From positions 1,609,680 to 1,673,679 of the forward strand of contig NZ_JAEVYN010000002.1 of NCBI RefSeq assembly GCF_016807185.1: a DNA stretch of 64,000 bases, given 5' to 3'. The notes under the pieces were generated by a model that had not been told where the DNA came from, searched no databases, and saw only the letters and a program-made list of their open reading frames with translations. The translations under genes and the position numbers were made by a program. The DNA comes from Leptolyngbya sp. Cla-17 (GTDB lineage Bacteria; Cyanobacteriota; Cyanobacteriia; Leptolyngbyales; Leptolyngbyaceae). This document shows positions 17,927 through 27,235 of this stretch, in pieces; positions within the stretch are counted from its first letter, which is position 1; each line of letters starts with the position of its first letter.

Positions 17927-19066
17927 TTACCGGGGTAGTTGATCGCACGATCCATTGCGGTTTGTGTCGGGAGTCGCGTCAGGGTAAAACGTGCGAATCG
18001 CGCCCGCTTTTTTGACAAACACGGCTTGATGCGGTGTAGTACCCGGTACTGCGATCGTCAGCAGACAACCCTTAGATTCGCTGGAGTCGGACTTAAACAG
18101 CTTGAATCCACGCGTAGCTTCCAGCAACATTTCCTGGGCATTGAGAGTGTAGGGATAGCCTTTGACAGGATTGTCTGCAATCAATCGACCGTTTTGCACG
18201 ATCGCCACACCAAAAGTATAAATTTCACCATCCACCACTTCCTGGATTGCCTTTCTGCCGTTTCCAGCGCGGAGAATGCGTCCGCCAATGCCGTTCTGCT
18301 GCAACTCCAGGTAACGACCGACAAAATGCAGCCCGCCGATGCTCTTACCATCCTTCTCGCCGCAGAAAATGTGCTTAAAGCCCTTCTGCTCTTACCAGAT
18401 GGCGGTTAAATCATCCAAAAATTGGCTATCAGAGTTGCGGTTAGGTTTTAGTTCACCGCCCGTTGCCTGCTTCAGCTTACGAACGACATCTGGATAAAAC
18501 GTCATCAACTGCCGAAACTTAACGTCGCTCACAGGTGCATCAAACCCAGCGCCGCAAAGTTCCAAAATCTTGCGATCGAACACATTTAGCTGCGGTGGAC
18601 GCGGCGAAATGTCCTTCTGTTCGCCTCTGGGAAAGTCCACTGCAACCGGATTCGTTTTTGTATCAAAGAACGGTAGCAGTGACGAGTTGGATGGGTTCGT
18701 CGGTTCTGGAGTCGGCGATGCGCTGGGTAATGGGGTTGGCGTTACAGGGCTGCCATCAAGCGCTTGAAACTCACCACAGGTCGCCCTGACCCAGCGTCGC
18801 TCGGGAGTTGCCCCCCGCACTGCTACGAGCACAAACTGGCGCTGCGGACTGTTGAAGCCGATGGCAGTATAACTGGTGCCCCGTGTAAGCTGGACGTTGC
18901 CAGGATTATTACCGTTGATGGCTTGTGTTGCAGGGCAGGCTTGCATCGCTGTGAAGGTTCCCGACGGCGGCACTTGAGCATTGATAGTTTTGACAAAGAA
19001 TGCTGATGTAACGCTGACCGATAAGCAAGTAAAACCGATCGCGATTCGTTTGGAGAAAGGGGGCAT
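17927..19066 (-). pseudogene. Secreted EndoU-like nuclease with in-frame stop
   Basis: From ATG 19066 there is a signal peptide (cleavage near TINAQ), then an SH3-like region rich in T, R and V. A Pro/Thr/Ser linker (PTPLPSASPTPEP) and a C-terminal domain follow. A TAA at 18392-18394 splits that domain after LDDLTAIW. The same frame continues at once as EQKGFKHIFCGEKDGKSIGG, then LHFVGRYLELQ. The KHIFCGE and GGLH motifs resemble the bacterial EndoU ribonuclease family; this is recognition by pattern and not certain. The PLD gene starts 6 bp downstream, so the two formed an operon. Confidence 0.65.
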
Positions 19067-19252
19067 GAAAACAACTCCTGGGGCTTAGCGGTGGGCAAGG
19101 CTGACAGCAAGTCAATACAACAGGTCATAGCATTAGTCCGAACGCTTTTTAGAAAAATTCATGGTAATTGTCAGGAGCAAGAGCCTTTAATGTGCGAACG
19201 TACACCTGGTAAAGTTTTCTTGGCTTTTAACTCCTAGTTCTCAACTCTGACC

Positions 19253-20536
19253 ATGCTGCCAGTCAATCAAGCCGAACAAATTATCTTAAATTTAGTGCAG
19301 CCCTTTGATCGCGCTTACGATGTGGAAACGCTAAGTTTGCTGAATGCATCGGGGCGAATATTAGCAGAAACAGTGACTAGTTCTCTGGATTTTCCTCACT
19401 GGAATAATTCTGCAATGGATGGTTATGCCGTGCGGTACGACGATGTGCAGACTTGTTCGGCCGAAAATCCTGTGATCTTGGATATTGTGGAAGAGATTCC
19501 AGCGGGCTATCAGCCGCAGACACCGATTCAGCCAGGTCAGGCAGCCCGGATTTTGACGGGTTCAGTGATGCCAACAGGGGCGGATACAATTGTGATTCAA
19601 GAAGAGACGCAGCGAGAGGGCGATCGCGTCACTATCTTTGCCAGCCCGCAGCATCATGCTTTTGTCCGCGATCGCGGCGCGTTTTATCAGGCAGGTAATG
19701 CTTTGTTACCTCCCGGATTGCGGTTGCAAGCTCCTGAAATTGCCGTGTTAGCCGCTGCCCAGTGTGCCCAGGTCAACGTGTATCGCCGTCCCAAAGTCGC
19801 CATTCTCTCCACCGGTAGCGAACTAGTCGGCATTGATCAGCCCTTACAACCAGGGCAAATTGTGGATTCCAATCAATACGCGCTTGCGGCAGTGGTCGCC
19901 CAAGCTGGAGCAGAACCACTGATGTTGGGAAGCGTTCCTGATCAGCCAGAAGCATTGAAGACGGCTATTCAACAGGCGATCGCGGCGGCTGACATGGTTC
20001 TGTCCTCCGGTGGCGTTTCCGTTGGCGACTATGATTACGTCGATGAAATATTGGCAGCGCTAGGAGCCACCATCCATATCCATGCCGTTGCCGTGAAGCC
20101 TGGAAAACCACTGACTGTAGCGACCTTCGATCACGAGAAAGGCAGAGGAAAAGAGACTCCCTCACTCGACTCCCCAACCTCAAAAAAACAATTGCTTTAC
20201 TTTGGTCTTCCCGGCAATCCGGTTTCTGCCCTAGTCTCTTGCTGGCGATTTGTGCTGCCTGCTTTGCGAAAATTATCTGGTTTGCCCTCACCCTGGGAGC
20301 CAAAATTCGTTAAGGCAAGATCGCTAAGCACCCTTAAATCAGACGGGAAGCGTGAATCTTACCTATGGGGCAATTTGCGGCTGGTAGATGGGGAGTTTGA
20401 GTTTGAACTAGCGACGGGTAGCCATAGCTCTGGAAATTTAATTAATTTGGCGGGAACGAGCGGACTGGCGGTTATCCCGTTAGAGGAAACTCAAATTTCG
20501 GTCGGCGATCATGTGCAAGTGTTGCCCATCGGATAA
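19253..20536 (+). CDS. moeA: Molybdopterin molybdotransferase
   Basis: 427 residues from ATG 19253. MoeA inserts molybdate into adenylated molybdopterin to make the molybdenum cofactor. Family motifs are visible in order: PHWNNSAMDGYAVRYDD, ILTGSVMPTGADTIV, VAILSTGSELV, VLSSGGVSVGDYDYV and FGLPGNPVSALVSCW. A low-complexity insert of about 20 residues (near 290-310, GRGKETPSLDSPTS) precedes the GLPGNPVS motif. Its DNA resembles the heptamer repeats seen elsewhere in this window. No other Mo-cofactor gene is nearby. Confidence 0.93.
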   Translation: MLPVNQAEQIILNLVQPFDRAYDVETLSLLNASGRILAETVTSSLDFPHWNNSAMDGYAVRYDDVQTCSAENPVILDIVEEIPAGYQPQTPIQPGQAARILTGSVMPTGADTIVIQEETQREGDRVTIFASPQHHAFVRDRGAFYQAGNALLPPGLRLQAPEIAVLAAAQCAQVNVYRRPKVAILSTGSELVGIDQPLQPGQIVDSNQYALAAVVAQAGAEPLMLGSVPDQPEALKTAIQQAIAAADMVLSSGGVSVGDYDYVDEILAALGATIHIHAVAVKPGKPLTVATFDHEKGRGKETPSLDSPTSKKQLLYFGLPGNPVSALVSCWRFVLPALRKLSGLPSPWEPKFVKARSLSTLKSDGKRESYLWGNLRLVDGEFEFELATGSHSSGNLINLAGTSGLAVIPLEETQISVGDHVQVLPIG

Positions 20537-20735
20537 CGATTCTAAATTCTCCAACTTTACATTCCCAGTTTCACAGTTAAAATTTCAGCACTTGGGTTTC
20601 TATTGGGTGGATTCCACCTTTGCATTCCTCACCGTTCGGCTGAGCGTTCATAGGAAATAAGGGCAAACTCACGATGGGATGCACCCTTAGCCCTCAGCTT
20701 TCAAGCAAATTCTTTTGGTTTTGGATAATAGCCTT

Positions 20736-22604
20736 ATGATGAAATCTTTTTCCATTATTGTCCCAGTCTACAATTGCGAAAAGGTGATTGTCAGAACTTT
20801 AGAAAGCATTGAAGCCAGCATCAATTTCTTTTATGAACATGCCGATCCAGAGCGGCAAATCACCTCCGAAATTGTTTTGATTAATGATGGCTCTGGAGAC
20901 GAATCTTCAGCCGTCATTCGAGATTACATTTGTGAGAAAAGTAACTATCAATTTATTGAACATGCAAAAAGCTTAGGGGCTGGACCGGCAAGAAACATTG
21001 GCGCCAAAATTGCAAAGGGGGAAGTCATCTTTTTTATGGATGGAGATGACCTTTTTTATCCAGAACATGTGTTTGTTTGCTTGAAAGTATTAGGACATCA
21101 GGCAGATCTAAATACACCCAATGCTTTTACAATTCCTGGCAGTAATCCTCCACTAAAAATAGAGTTGCCGCCCGAACCTGTAGGGATTGTAAAAACTGGA
21201 ATTGCAACCCAAGATAAGCTGCATCCCTATTGGAAATCGGCGATCGAAAACGGTGCGCCAATCAACTTTTGCCTATGGAAAGCCTGTCATGAATTTGTAG
21301 AAGGTTATCCTGAAGCTGCCGTATATAAGCGCATTGGGCGAGAAGATATCCCCTACTATTCCTGGTTGCTCAAGTTTTTCAAAATCTATCGCATCAATTT
21401 AGATACCACAGAGTATATTCGTTATCCCAACAACAATCTTGATCGCCAGATCAAAAAATTTCAAACGCCTCCAGAACTCTGTCAGCCGGAACCTATAAAG
21501 CCCGAAGATCGGGAGCTACATTTGTTAGCAAATAAGCTGGAAGAGGAGCGACTAAAGTATCTGTTTGAAAAAGTTGGCAAGTTTCAGGGCGATCGCGTGC
21601 CGATGCATTGGATGAACTGGCAAGCGATTGCCCAAGAGCTTTTAATGCAGCAAAAATACTCGCAAGTTCTTTTCTTGTGTGAGAAAGGTGTAGAAGAAAA
21701 TCCTGCTACTGCGCCTCAAGTTAGCCAGTTTCTAGCAGTGTCTTACAACAATTTAGGCTCTGCTCAACAACAGCAAGGTAATCTTGACGAAGCCGCCCTA
21801 TTTTTTAAGAAAGCCATTCAAGTAAACCCCAATCTCGCTCAATCAGATTTAGCCCGAATTCACTACAATGTTGCAACTGTACTAAAAGCTCAAAATAAAC
21901 TAGATGAAGCGTTTACTTACTTACAAAAATCAGTTGATTTGGATGCAAATTTAACCCAAGCAGTTTCTGAGCTTACCTACGTAAAATACACCTTGCATAA
22001 TCGGCAGAAAGGCTACCAGTTTTCTCAAGATTGGTTTAGTCATAACTTGTTAGTTTGGGAACAGTTTCTACAGGTGTTGAAAGGATCTTTAGATCTGCGA
22101 ATTTTAGAAATTGGCAGTTGGGAAGGACGCTCAACCTGTTGGATGCTAGAAAACATCGCCACTGATCCTACCGCTCGAATCACCTGTATTGATACGTTTG
22201 AGGGTAGCGCTGAACATGAAGCAATAGTGGATAAAACGGTCTTGGAAACGATTGAACAGCGATTTGATGGAAATCTTGAGAAAACAGGTGATCCTGAAAA
22301 AGTTAGGAAGGTGGTAGGTAAGTCTCAAATAGTGCTGCGATCGCTCATTCCAAACACTTATCATCTGGCTTATATTGATGGTTCTCATATCGCCAGCGAC
22401 GTTTTAGAAGATGCCTTGCTAACCTGGCGATTAGTGAAAATTGGTGGATTCATCATCTTTGATGATTATGGGTTTGTGTTTGCCCCAGAGATCACAGAAG
22501 ATCCGCCAAAAGTTGCGATCGATGCATTTCTCAAAATTTTCAACAAGAAAATCAAATTGCTTCATCAAAGCCATCAAGTCATCCTTGAAAAGATTGCCGA
22601 ATAA
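20736..22604 (+). CDS. Glycosyltransferase family 2 - TPR - methyltransferase fusion
   Basis: 622 residues from ATG 20736; the frame is open to a TTG 21 bases upstream. Residues about 3-220 form a GT-A glycosyltransferase (SIIVPVYNCEKVIVRTLESI, INDGSGDES and MDGDDLFYPEH with the DxD). Residues about 310-440 hold TPR units (NNLGSAQQQQGNLDEAALFF). Residues 450-615 are a class I SAM methyltransferase (ILEIGSWEGRSTCW, CIDTFEGSAEH, AYIDGSHIASDVLEDAL). It probably glycosylates and methylates a surface polysaccharide; the substrate is unknown. No polysaccharide cluster surrounds it. Confidence 0.85.
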   Translation: MMKSFSIIVPVYNCEKVIVRTLESIEASINFFYEHADPERQITSEIVLINDGSGDESSAVIRDYICEKSNYQFIEHAKSLGAGPARNIGAKIAKGEVIFFMDGDDLFYPEHVFVCLKVLGHQADLNTPNAFTIPGSNPPLKIELPPEPVGIVKTGIATQDKLHPYWKSAIENGAPINFCLWKACHEFVEGYPEAAVYKRIGREDIPYYSWLLKFFKIYRINLDTTEYIRYPNNNLDRQIKKFQTPPELCQPEPIKPEDRELHLLANKLEEERLKYLFEKVGKFQGDRVPMHWMNWQAIAQELLMQQKYSQVLFLCEKGVEENPATAPQVSQFLAVSYNNLGSAQQQQGNLDEAALFFKKAIQVNPNLAQSDLARIHYNVATVLKAQNKLDEAFTYLQKSVDLDANLTQAVSELTYVKYTLHNRQKGYQFSQDWFSHNLLVWEQFLQVLKGSLDLRILEIGSWEGRSTCWMLENIATDPTARITCIDTFEGSAEHEAIVDKTVLETIEQRFDGNLEKTGDPEKVRKVVGKSQIVLRSLIPNTYHLAYIDGSHIASDVLEDALLTWRLVKIGGFIIFDDYGFVFAPEITEDPPKVAIDAFLKIFNKKIKLLHQSHQVILEKIAE

Positions 22605-22630
22605 ATGTAGTAGAGTTCAAACTCCTGTTC

Positions 22631-23026
22631 CTACGCTTCCACCAGCGACACCTGTAGCCAATCTTGAATATACTGCTGCACTTCCTGAGCAAATTCTGGG
22701 CGCTGGCTAAATTTTTCAGTGCGAACAGGTTTGCGTTCTCCATCCAACGTCCAACCATAATCGCTGCTCAGTCGCAGGTTTCCTTGCCAGTCAGCAATAG
22801 TCACAACTAAGCCAGAATTTGGGCTATTGTCGATGCCCTGAACCTTAAACACGTAGTTATAAGTGTTTTGGGTTGCAGCAGCAACGGTAGACGATTGCCC
22901 ATATTCCTGCTTTAATCGAATGCCAACTTTTTCGGCTAAGCCTGGAGTAGTCAGTTCTTCTAAGGTTTTGACTGCTAACGTAAGGGCAAAATAAAATTGC
23001 TCAACCGGAACAAACTCAAACTGCAT
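22631..23026 (-). CDS. Hypothetical protein
   Basis: 131 residues from ATG 23026. It is soluble with no signal peptide. A helical N-terminus (FALTLAVKTLEELTTPGLAE) is followed by a beta-rich middle (YVFKVQGID, LVVTIADWQGNLRLSS) and a helical end (FAQEVQQYIQDWLQ). No domain is recognised. It is convergent with the glycosyltransferase fusion gene. Base composition is like its neighbours. Confidence 0.55.
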   Translation of the reverse strand: MQFEFVPVEQFYFALTLAVKTLEELTTPGLAEKVGIRLKQEYGQSSTVAAATQNTYNYVFKVQGIDNSPNSGLVVTIADWQGNLRLSSDYGWTLDGERKPVRTEKFSQRPEFAQEVQQYIQDWLQVSLVEA

Positions 23027-23193
23027 AGGTTTAGGCGGGGTTTTTCCAAGCGTACAGACTTAGTATCGGGTGAATTGTCACCTCCGCGATCGCCCACTTC
23101 TAAATGATTGTTTTCTCTTGCTTGTGCAGGCTGGCTTGAGCCACAATGCAACAAACAAACGACTAAATGTGAAAACACCCTTCAAAGAGTTTT

Positions 23194-23784
23194 ATGATCA
23201 ATCAGCGTGGGTGTCAGTATCTTTGGGGTGCGATCGCCCTAACCCTGAGCAGTGTTGCGGTTCAGTCTGCTGCCCATAGTCAGTCATTAGCCACCGCCCA
23301 GCCTCGAACTGGAACTTCACTCATTCGCCCAGCCACCACCTGCCCAACGGAACTAGAACCGCTGACAAAAGCACTCCTTCGTGATTTGCCAAGCTATATT
23401 AACCGTCTCAGCCATCAGCGAAGTAATCAGTTTCCTACTTATGCGATCGCAGCAACCCAGCCGAATATTGAGCCTTTGCCTGTAGTAACCAGCACCACGA
23501 CTGATGCGAACCAGGGTGGATTGCAGCAAGCATTCTTCACCGTTTTAGAACGGGAATACGACAGCAAAAAGCCCACTTCCTATCAGCATTACCACTGGCT
23601 ATTTCTAGCCCGCACTCCAACCTCAGGTTGGCAAGTCGCAATCCTGTATTCTCGTAGGGGTCTCTATCCCACAGATAATCGATACGCCGGTCCACTCCGA
23701 GAGACAACTCAGGAGTTAACCGCCCAGGCGATTCGACGCTGGCTACGTGATTGTCAAGCGGGAGCCATACCCATTACTGACTAG
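23194..23784 (+). CDS. Secreted hypothetical protein
   Basis: 196 residues from ATG 23194. An N-terminal hydrophobic stretch (WGAIALTLSSVAVQSAAHSQS) looks like a signal peptide with cleavage after AHS or nearby, so export to periplasm or outside is likely. Two cysteines, CPTE near residue 50 and RDCQ near the end, might pair. The rest is alpha/beta with the segment HYHWLFLARTPTSGWQVAIL. I do not recognise the family. It is preceded by the divergent 131-residue gene. Confidence 0.6.
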   Translation: MINQRGCQYLWGAIALTLSSVAVQSAAHSQSLATAQPRTGTSLIRPATTCPTELEPLTKALLRDLPSYINRLSHQRSNQFPTYAIAATQPNIEPLPVVTSTTTDANQGGLQQAFFTVLEREYDSKKPTSYQHYHWLFLARTPTSGWQVAILYSRRGLYPTDNRYAGPLRETTQELTAQAIRRWLRDCQAGAIPITD

Positions 23785-23856
23785 TCGTTGATTGGGTCAC
23801 TGGACTTGCTGCAAACTGGAGCCTCTTGCACATTCCGCAGTAGGAGTCCAATCCAT

Positions 23857-24579
23857 TTAAACAGCAGAAATAGTGAGATCGAGAATGGGCTGGTTGGTGA
23901 GGCAGCGCCAATGGCAATCAAAAAGGTCAGGTTCTTGAAGATTGATGCTGGCGATCGCGGGGGCTGCGGGAAATGGTATCAGCCGATCAAACTGAAGTGT
24001 TTCTCCATGAAAGCCAAATTGCAGCAGATAAACCGCAGGAGGCACGGCCAGCGATCGCAGCAATCGCTGGGCTAAACCATATAGCGCCTGCCGCTGCACG
24101 TCAACCAAATGAATCGGTTGAAAATAATGGGATGCGTTGAGGTCAGATCCCACTGGAACTGCGCCTTTCACGCCAATTACTTCACCATACAAAGGTCCTT
24201 TGCCGGTTAGCACAATGGGCAACCATCCATTGCCCTCTCCAACTTTGTACTGCCATTGCAAAACCCGCTGTCTCAGACCCTCAATATCTTGACAGGCTTG
24301 ATAAACAGACTGTGCAGGAAACTCTAACCATTCTGGTACTGCCAAAGTTAGCGGACAGAGAAGCGAGTCTCCTAACCCCTCATGGCTAAACTGATTGGGT
24401 GTCAACGTTGTTGCAACTCGAACTTCCACTTGCCAAGATGACTGATCTAAAGCAGTAGTGTTGGAAGTTGCTTGGTTATCCCTGATGGCTATTTGCAGCG
24501 CATCAATCATTTGTGTTGCCGCAGAAAAGCCTGAAGGCTGAGCTTGATCTGAATCGACTAAAATCAGGACGTTAGGCAT
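23857..24579 (-). CDS. Conserved cyanobacterial protein, function unknown
   Basis: 240 residues from ATG 24579, overlapping the 3' end of the coiled-coil gene by 8 bp, which suggests translational coupling. It is a soluble sequence beginning with a Rossmann-like strand (NVLILVDSDQAQ). Later parts include VLTGKGPLYGEVIGVKGAVP and a C-terminal LLRSLAVPPAVYLLQFGF helix region. No catalytic motif is recognised. Coupling to a coiled-coil protein hints at a shared complex. Confidence 0.6.
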   Translation of the reverse strand: MPNVLILVDSDQAQPSGFSAATQMIDALQIAIRDNQATSNTTALDQSSWQVEVRVATTLTPNQFSHEGLGDSLLCPLTLAVPEWLEFPAQSVYQACQDIEGLRQRVLQWQYKVGEGNGWLPIVLTGKGPLYGEVIGVKGAVPVGSDLNASHYFQPIHLVDVQRQALYGLAQRLLRSLAVPPAVYLLQFGFHGETLQFDRLIPFPAAPAIASINLQEPDLFDCHWRCLTNQPILDLTISAV

Positions 24580-25117
24580 TCCCAAAGCTCGGCATTACAA
24601 TTCCTGGACGAGGAAAGCTGGGTAGATCCAAGTGAGTTTGGCGGCGGTTTCGCACGGCTAAGCGATAGCTAACGCTTTGCAGTTCGGCGTGTAGTTGACG
24701 GTTTTCTCGCTGAATTTGAACCACTTTTTCTTTCACTGGAGCAAGCCGCTCTGCAAACTTTTGCCGATAGATTTTGGGTAGTTCTTCTACAACCTGTTCC
24801 AACATGCGTGAGCGATCGCTCAACTCTTGTACAGACTGGCGAAGCTGGTAGATCTCACCATCGCGATCGCTAATTTGCCCTTGATAAAACGAAACTTGCT
24901 CCTCCACACCCTTTAACTGCTCTCGTAAAGCACGCACCTCCACCAAATGCCGCTCAGATACTTCTGAACTTGGCATGAAGGCTGCATTTCCCTTTACCAG
25001 CCGAAACAGTTCTTGGGAGAGCTGCTGCACTAAGCTGTCTCGCATTTGTAACTCTTCCCGTAGGCGAGCCACTTCTGCTTGAGGATCAATCACATTTATT
25101 CCAATAGATTCAGTCAC
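24572..25117 (-). CDS. Coiled-coil protein
   Basis: 181 residues from a GTG at 25117, with GGAG upstream. Most of residues 10-155 are heptad-patterned helices (EVARLREELQMRDSLVQQLS; RENRQLHAELQSVSYRL). The last 25 residues are Pro/Arg-rich. It has no membrane segment. Such proteins in cyanobacteria are often cell-division or cytoskeletal scaffolds, but I cannot assign it. It is followed by the 240-residue gene with an 8-bp overlap. Confidence 0.6.
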   Translation of the reverse strand: MTESIGINVIDPQAEVARLREELQMRDSLVQQLSQELFRLVKGNAAFMPSSEVSERHLVEVRALREQLKGVEEQVSFYQGQISDRDGEIYQLRQSVQELSDRSRMLEQVVEELPKIYRQKFAERLAPVKEKVVQIQRENRQLHAELQSVSYRLAVRNRRQTHLDLPSFPRPGIVMPSFGNA

Positions 25118-25343
25118 AGCTTTATTACTCCGTTGTTAATGCTTGAAAATAATTCGTCTAGTTTCTCAGAAGAAAAGCCAAGAAACAATCGACGGTGTAT
25201 CACCTTTAGTTGCAGCTAATGTATCACTTGCAATCGCAATTGATACTTGATTTATAGTTCTTTTCAATCAACTTTTGAAGAAGTTCAACAGTTAAAGCGT
25301 TGGAAAAGCCCAAATTAGCATAAAGCTAGCCCTGTGAAGCAAT

Positions 25344-25383
25344 TAAAAAGCCCTACGGCTTGAATATTTTCAAACGGTAGGGC
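25344..25383 (-). terminator. Intrinsic terminator of rpsF
   Basis: Read on the minus strand, a stem of GCCCTAC / GTAGGGC plus an inner TTGAA / TTCAA pair is followed by TTTTT. It lies 20 bp after the rpsF stop. Confidence 0.85.
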
Positions 25384-25402
25384 AAATATTTTAGAGTGAA
25401 TG

Positions 25403-25726
25403 CTACTCTTCTACTTCTTCAACGACTTCTACTTTTGGAGCGTCTTGCCGCACCGTGAGATAACGGATCACATCATCACTCAAACGCATTGCCTTCTCTA
25501 GGGGGGCAATTTCTTTACCACTTCCGTGGTAGTTCATTTGAATATAAACGCCTTCCCGATGCCGATTAATTTCGTATGCCAACCGACGCTTGCCGCGGTG
25601 CTGGGTTTCGAGGATTTCGGCTCCATTATCTTTCAAAATTGTTTGATATTTTTCGATCGCTTGACCGACCGCTTCTTCACCTGCATCAGGGCGAAGGATA
25701 TACATTGTTTCGTACAGTTGAGGCAT
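25403..25726 (-). CDS. rpsF: 30S ribosomal protein S6
   Basis: 107 residues from ATG 25726, with a GGAG ribosome site. It has the family start YETMYILRPDAGEE and the conserved GKRRLAYEINRHREGVYIQM strand, then LEKAMRLSDDVIRYLTVR. S6 binds 16S rRNA with S18 in the small subunit. An acidic tail (VEVVEEVEE) is normal. It is a single-gene unit with its own terminator. Confidence 0.95.
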   Translation of the reverse strand: MPQLYETMYILRPDAGEEAVGQAIEKYQTILKDNGAEILETQHRGKRRLAYEINRHREGVYIQMNYHGSGKEIAPLEKAMRLSDDVIRYLTVRQDAPKVEVVEEVEE

Positions 25727-25924
25727 GAAAATCTCCTTGTGGACTAGACGGCTTCTGTAGTAAGTAGGGCTAAAAAAGTATCACACTGCTTCAAAAATGG
25801 TCTGACGACCCACAGACGACAAGTTTTTAACTTTTGTTAAAGGCAGCTTACAAAAGCAAGGACTTACAATCATATACCAATTTTTCACATACCAGTTTTG
25901 AGTTTCCCTAAACTCATCACCTCG

Positions 25925-27097
25925 TTAAGAGACTATCGATGTTTGCCGCAGGGCTTGGATCGTTGTGATCGCGAATTCTGCCACTTGATCAATCTCAGCT
26001 TCCGTATTGAATCGGCCGATTCCAAATCGCAGAGAGGCATAAGCAAGCGCATCCGATCGTCCGATTGCCTGAAGGACGTGGGAAGGAGCCGATTTTGCGG
26101 CAGTGCAGGCAGAGCCAGAAGACAGGGCAACATGAGGCTGCAATCCCAGCAGTAGTGCTTGCCCATCCACACCATCCACGCTGATGTTAAGGTTTCCGGC
26201 CAGGCGCTGAGTAGGGTGCCCGTTCTGGTAAATCTTGTCCAGCTGGCTGAGGTGATGCCACAGGCGATCGCGCAGGTAGGACGTTTGCGCCGCTTCTGCA
26301 CCCATCTCATCAATACCTAACTGCACCGCTGCGGCAAAACCAACGATTTGCGGTGTGTAAAGCGTGCCGGATCGCAGTCCGCGTTCATGTCCGCCACCGT
26401 GTAGTTGAGGCGCAATCTGCACTCGTGGGTTGCGGCGACGCACATACAGCGCACCAATGCCTTTCGGACCGTAAATTTTATGTGCAGTGAGTGACATTAA
26501 ATCTATTTTCATTGCATTCACATTTAGCGGAATTTTGCCGATCGCCTGAGCTGCATCCGTATGAAACAAAATTCCACGTTGATGGCACAATGCGCCAATT
26601 TCAGCGATCGGCTGCAACACGCCAATTTCATTGTTTGCTGCCATCACCGACACTAAAATCGTATCGGGACGCAGGGCGTTTTCCAGGTCAGCTAGGCTAA
26701 TTAATCCATTCGACTGCACGGGCAAAAAAGTGATGTCAAATCCGAGCGATCGCAGGTAGCGGCAGGGGTCTAGCACCGCGTTATGCTCAGTCACCACAGC
26801 AACGATGTGCTTGCCGCGATCAAGGTAGGCCTCTGCTACGCCTTTGATTGCCAGGTTGTTGGCTTCCGTAGCTCCGCTCGTAAAGATAATTTCTTCTGGT
26901 GTTGCCGCGATCGCCGCTGCCAATTGTTCTCTAGCTTGCTGCACGGCTGCTTCGGCTTCCCACCCATATTGATGACTCACACTTGCAGGATTTCCAAAGT
27001 ATTGAGTAAAAAAGGGCATCATTGCTGCCATAACCCGTTGATCAACGGGCGTAGTGGAATGGCAATCTAAGTAAATCGGACGTGGAGAGGTATTCAT
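25925..27097 (-). CDS. Cysteine desulfurase (NifS/IscS family)
   Basis: 390 residues from ATG 27097. This PLP enzyme takes sulfur from cysteine for Fe-S clusters and thiolation. The PLP lysine is K207 (SLTAHKIYGPKG). The persulfide cysteine is C331 in SSGSACTAAKSAPSHVL. TEHNAVLDP and HTDAAQAIGK are further family motifs. This is the group I (NifS/IscS) form by its long active-site loop. No Fe-S assembly partner gene is adjacent, so the specific role is open. Confidence 0.92.
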   Translation of the reverse strand: MNTSPRPIYLDCHSTTPVDQRVMAAMMPFFTQYFGNPASVSHQYGWEAEAAVQQAREQLAAAIAATPEEIIFTSGATEANNLAIKGVAEAYLDRGKHIVAVVTEHNAVLDPCRYLRSLGFDITFLPVQSNGLISLADLENALRPDTILVSVMAANNEIGVLQPIAEIGALCHQRGILFHTDAAQAIGKIPLNVNAMKIDLMSLTAHKIYGPKGIGALYVRRRNPRVQIAPQLHGGGHERGLRSGTLYTPQIVGFAAAVQLGIDEMGAEAAQTSYLRDRLWHHLSQLDKIYQNGHPTQRLAGNLNISVDGVDGQALLLGLQPHVALSSGSACTAAKSAPSHVLQAIGRSDALAYASLRFGIGRFNTEAEIDQVAEFAITTIQALRQTSIVS

Positions 27098-27235
27098 CTA
27101 GTTAATAAACGCAAATGCCACCCGTTTCCTGAGTATTAACAGTAGTGTTTCCAGGGTTGTCTTCCGGCAACTTCATGACGGCTAGCCAGTATCAGGTTAT
27201 CGCGAACAATAGCTCAAGCAACCTATCAGGGATAT

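Noticed and set aside
25345..25383. Regulatory RNA at the hairpin after rpsF
   Set aside because: The stem and T tract on the minus strand are explained by an ordinary terminator.
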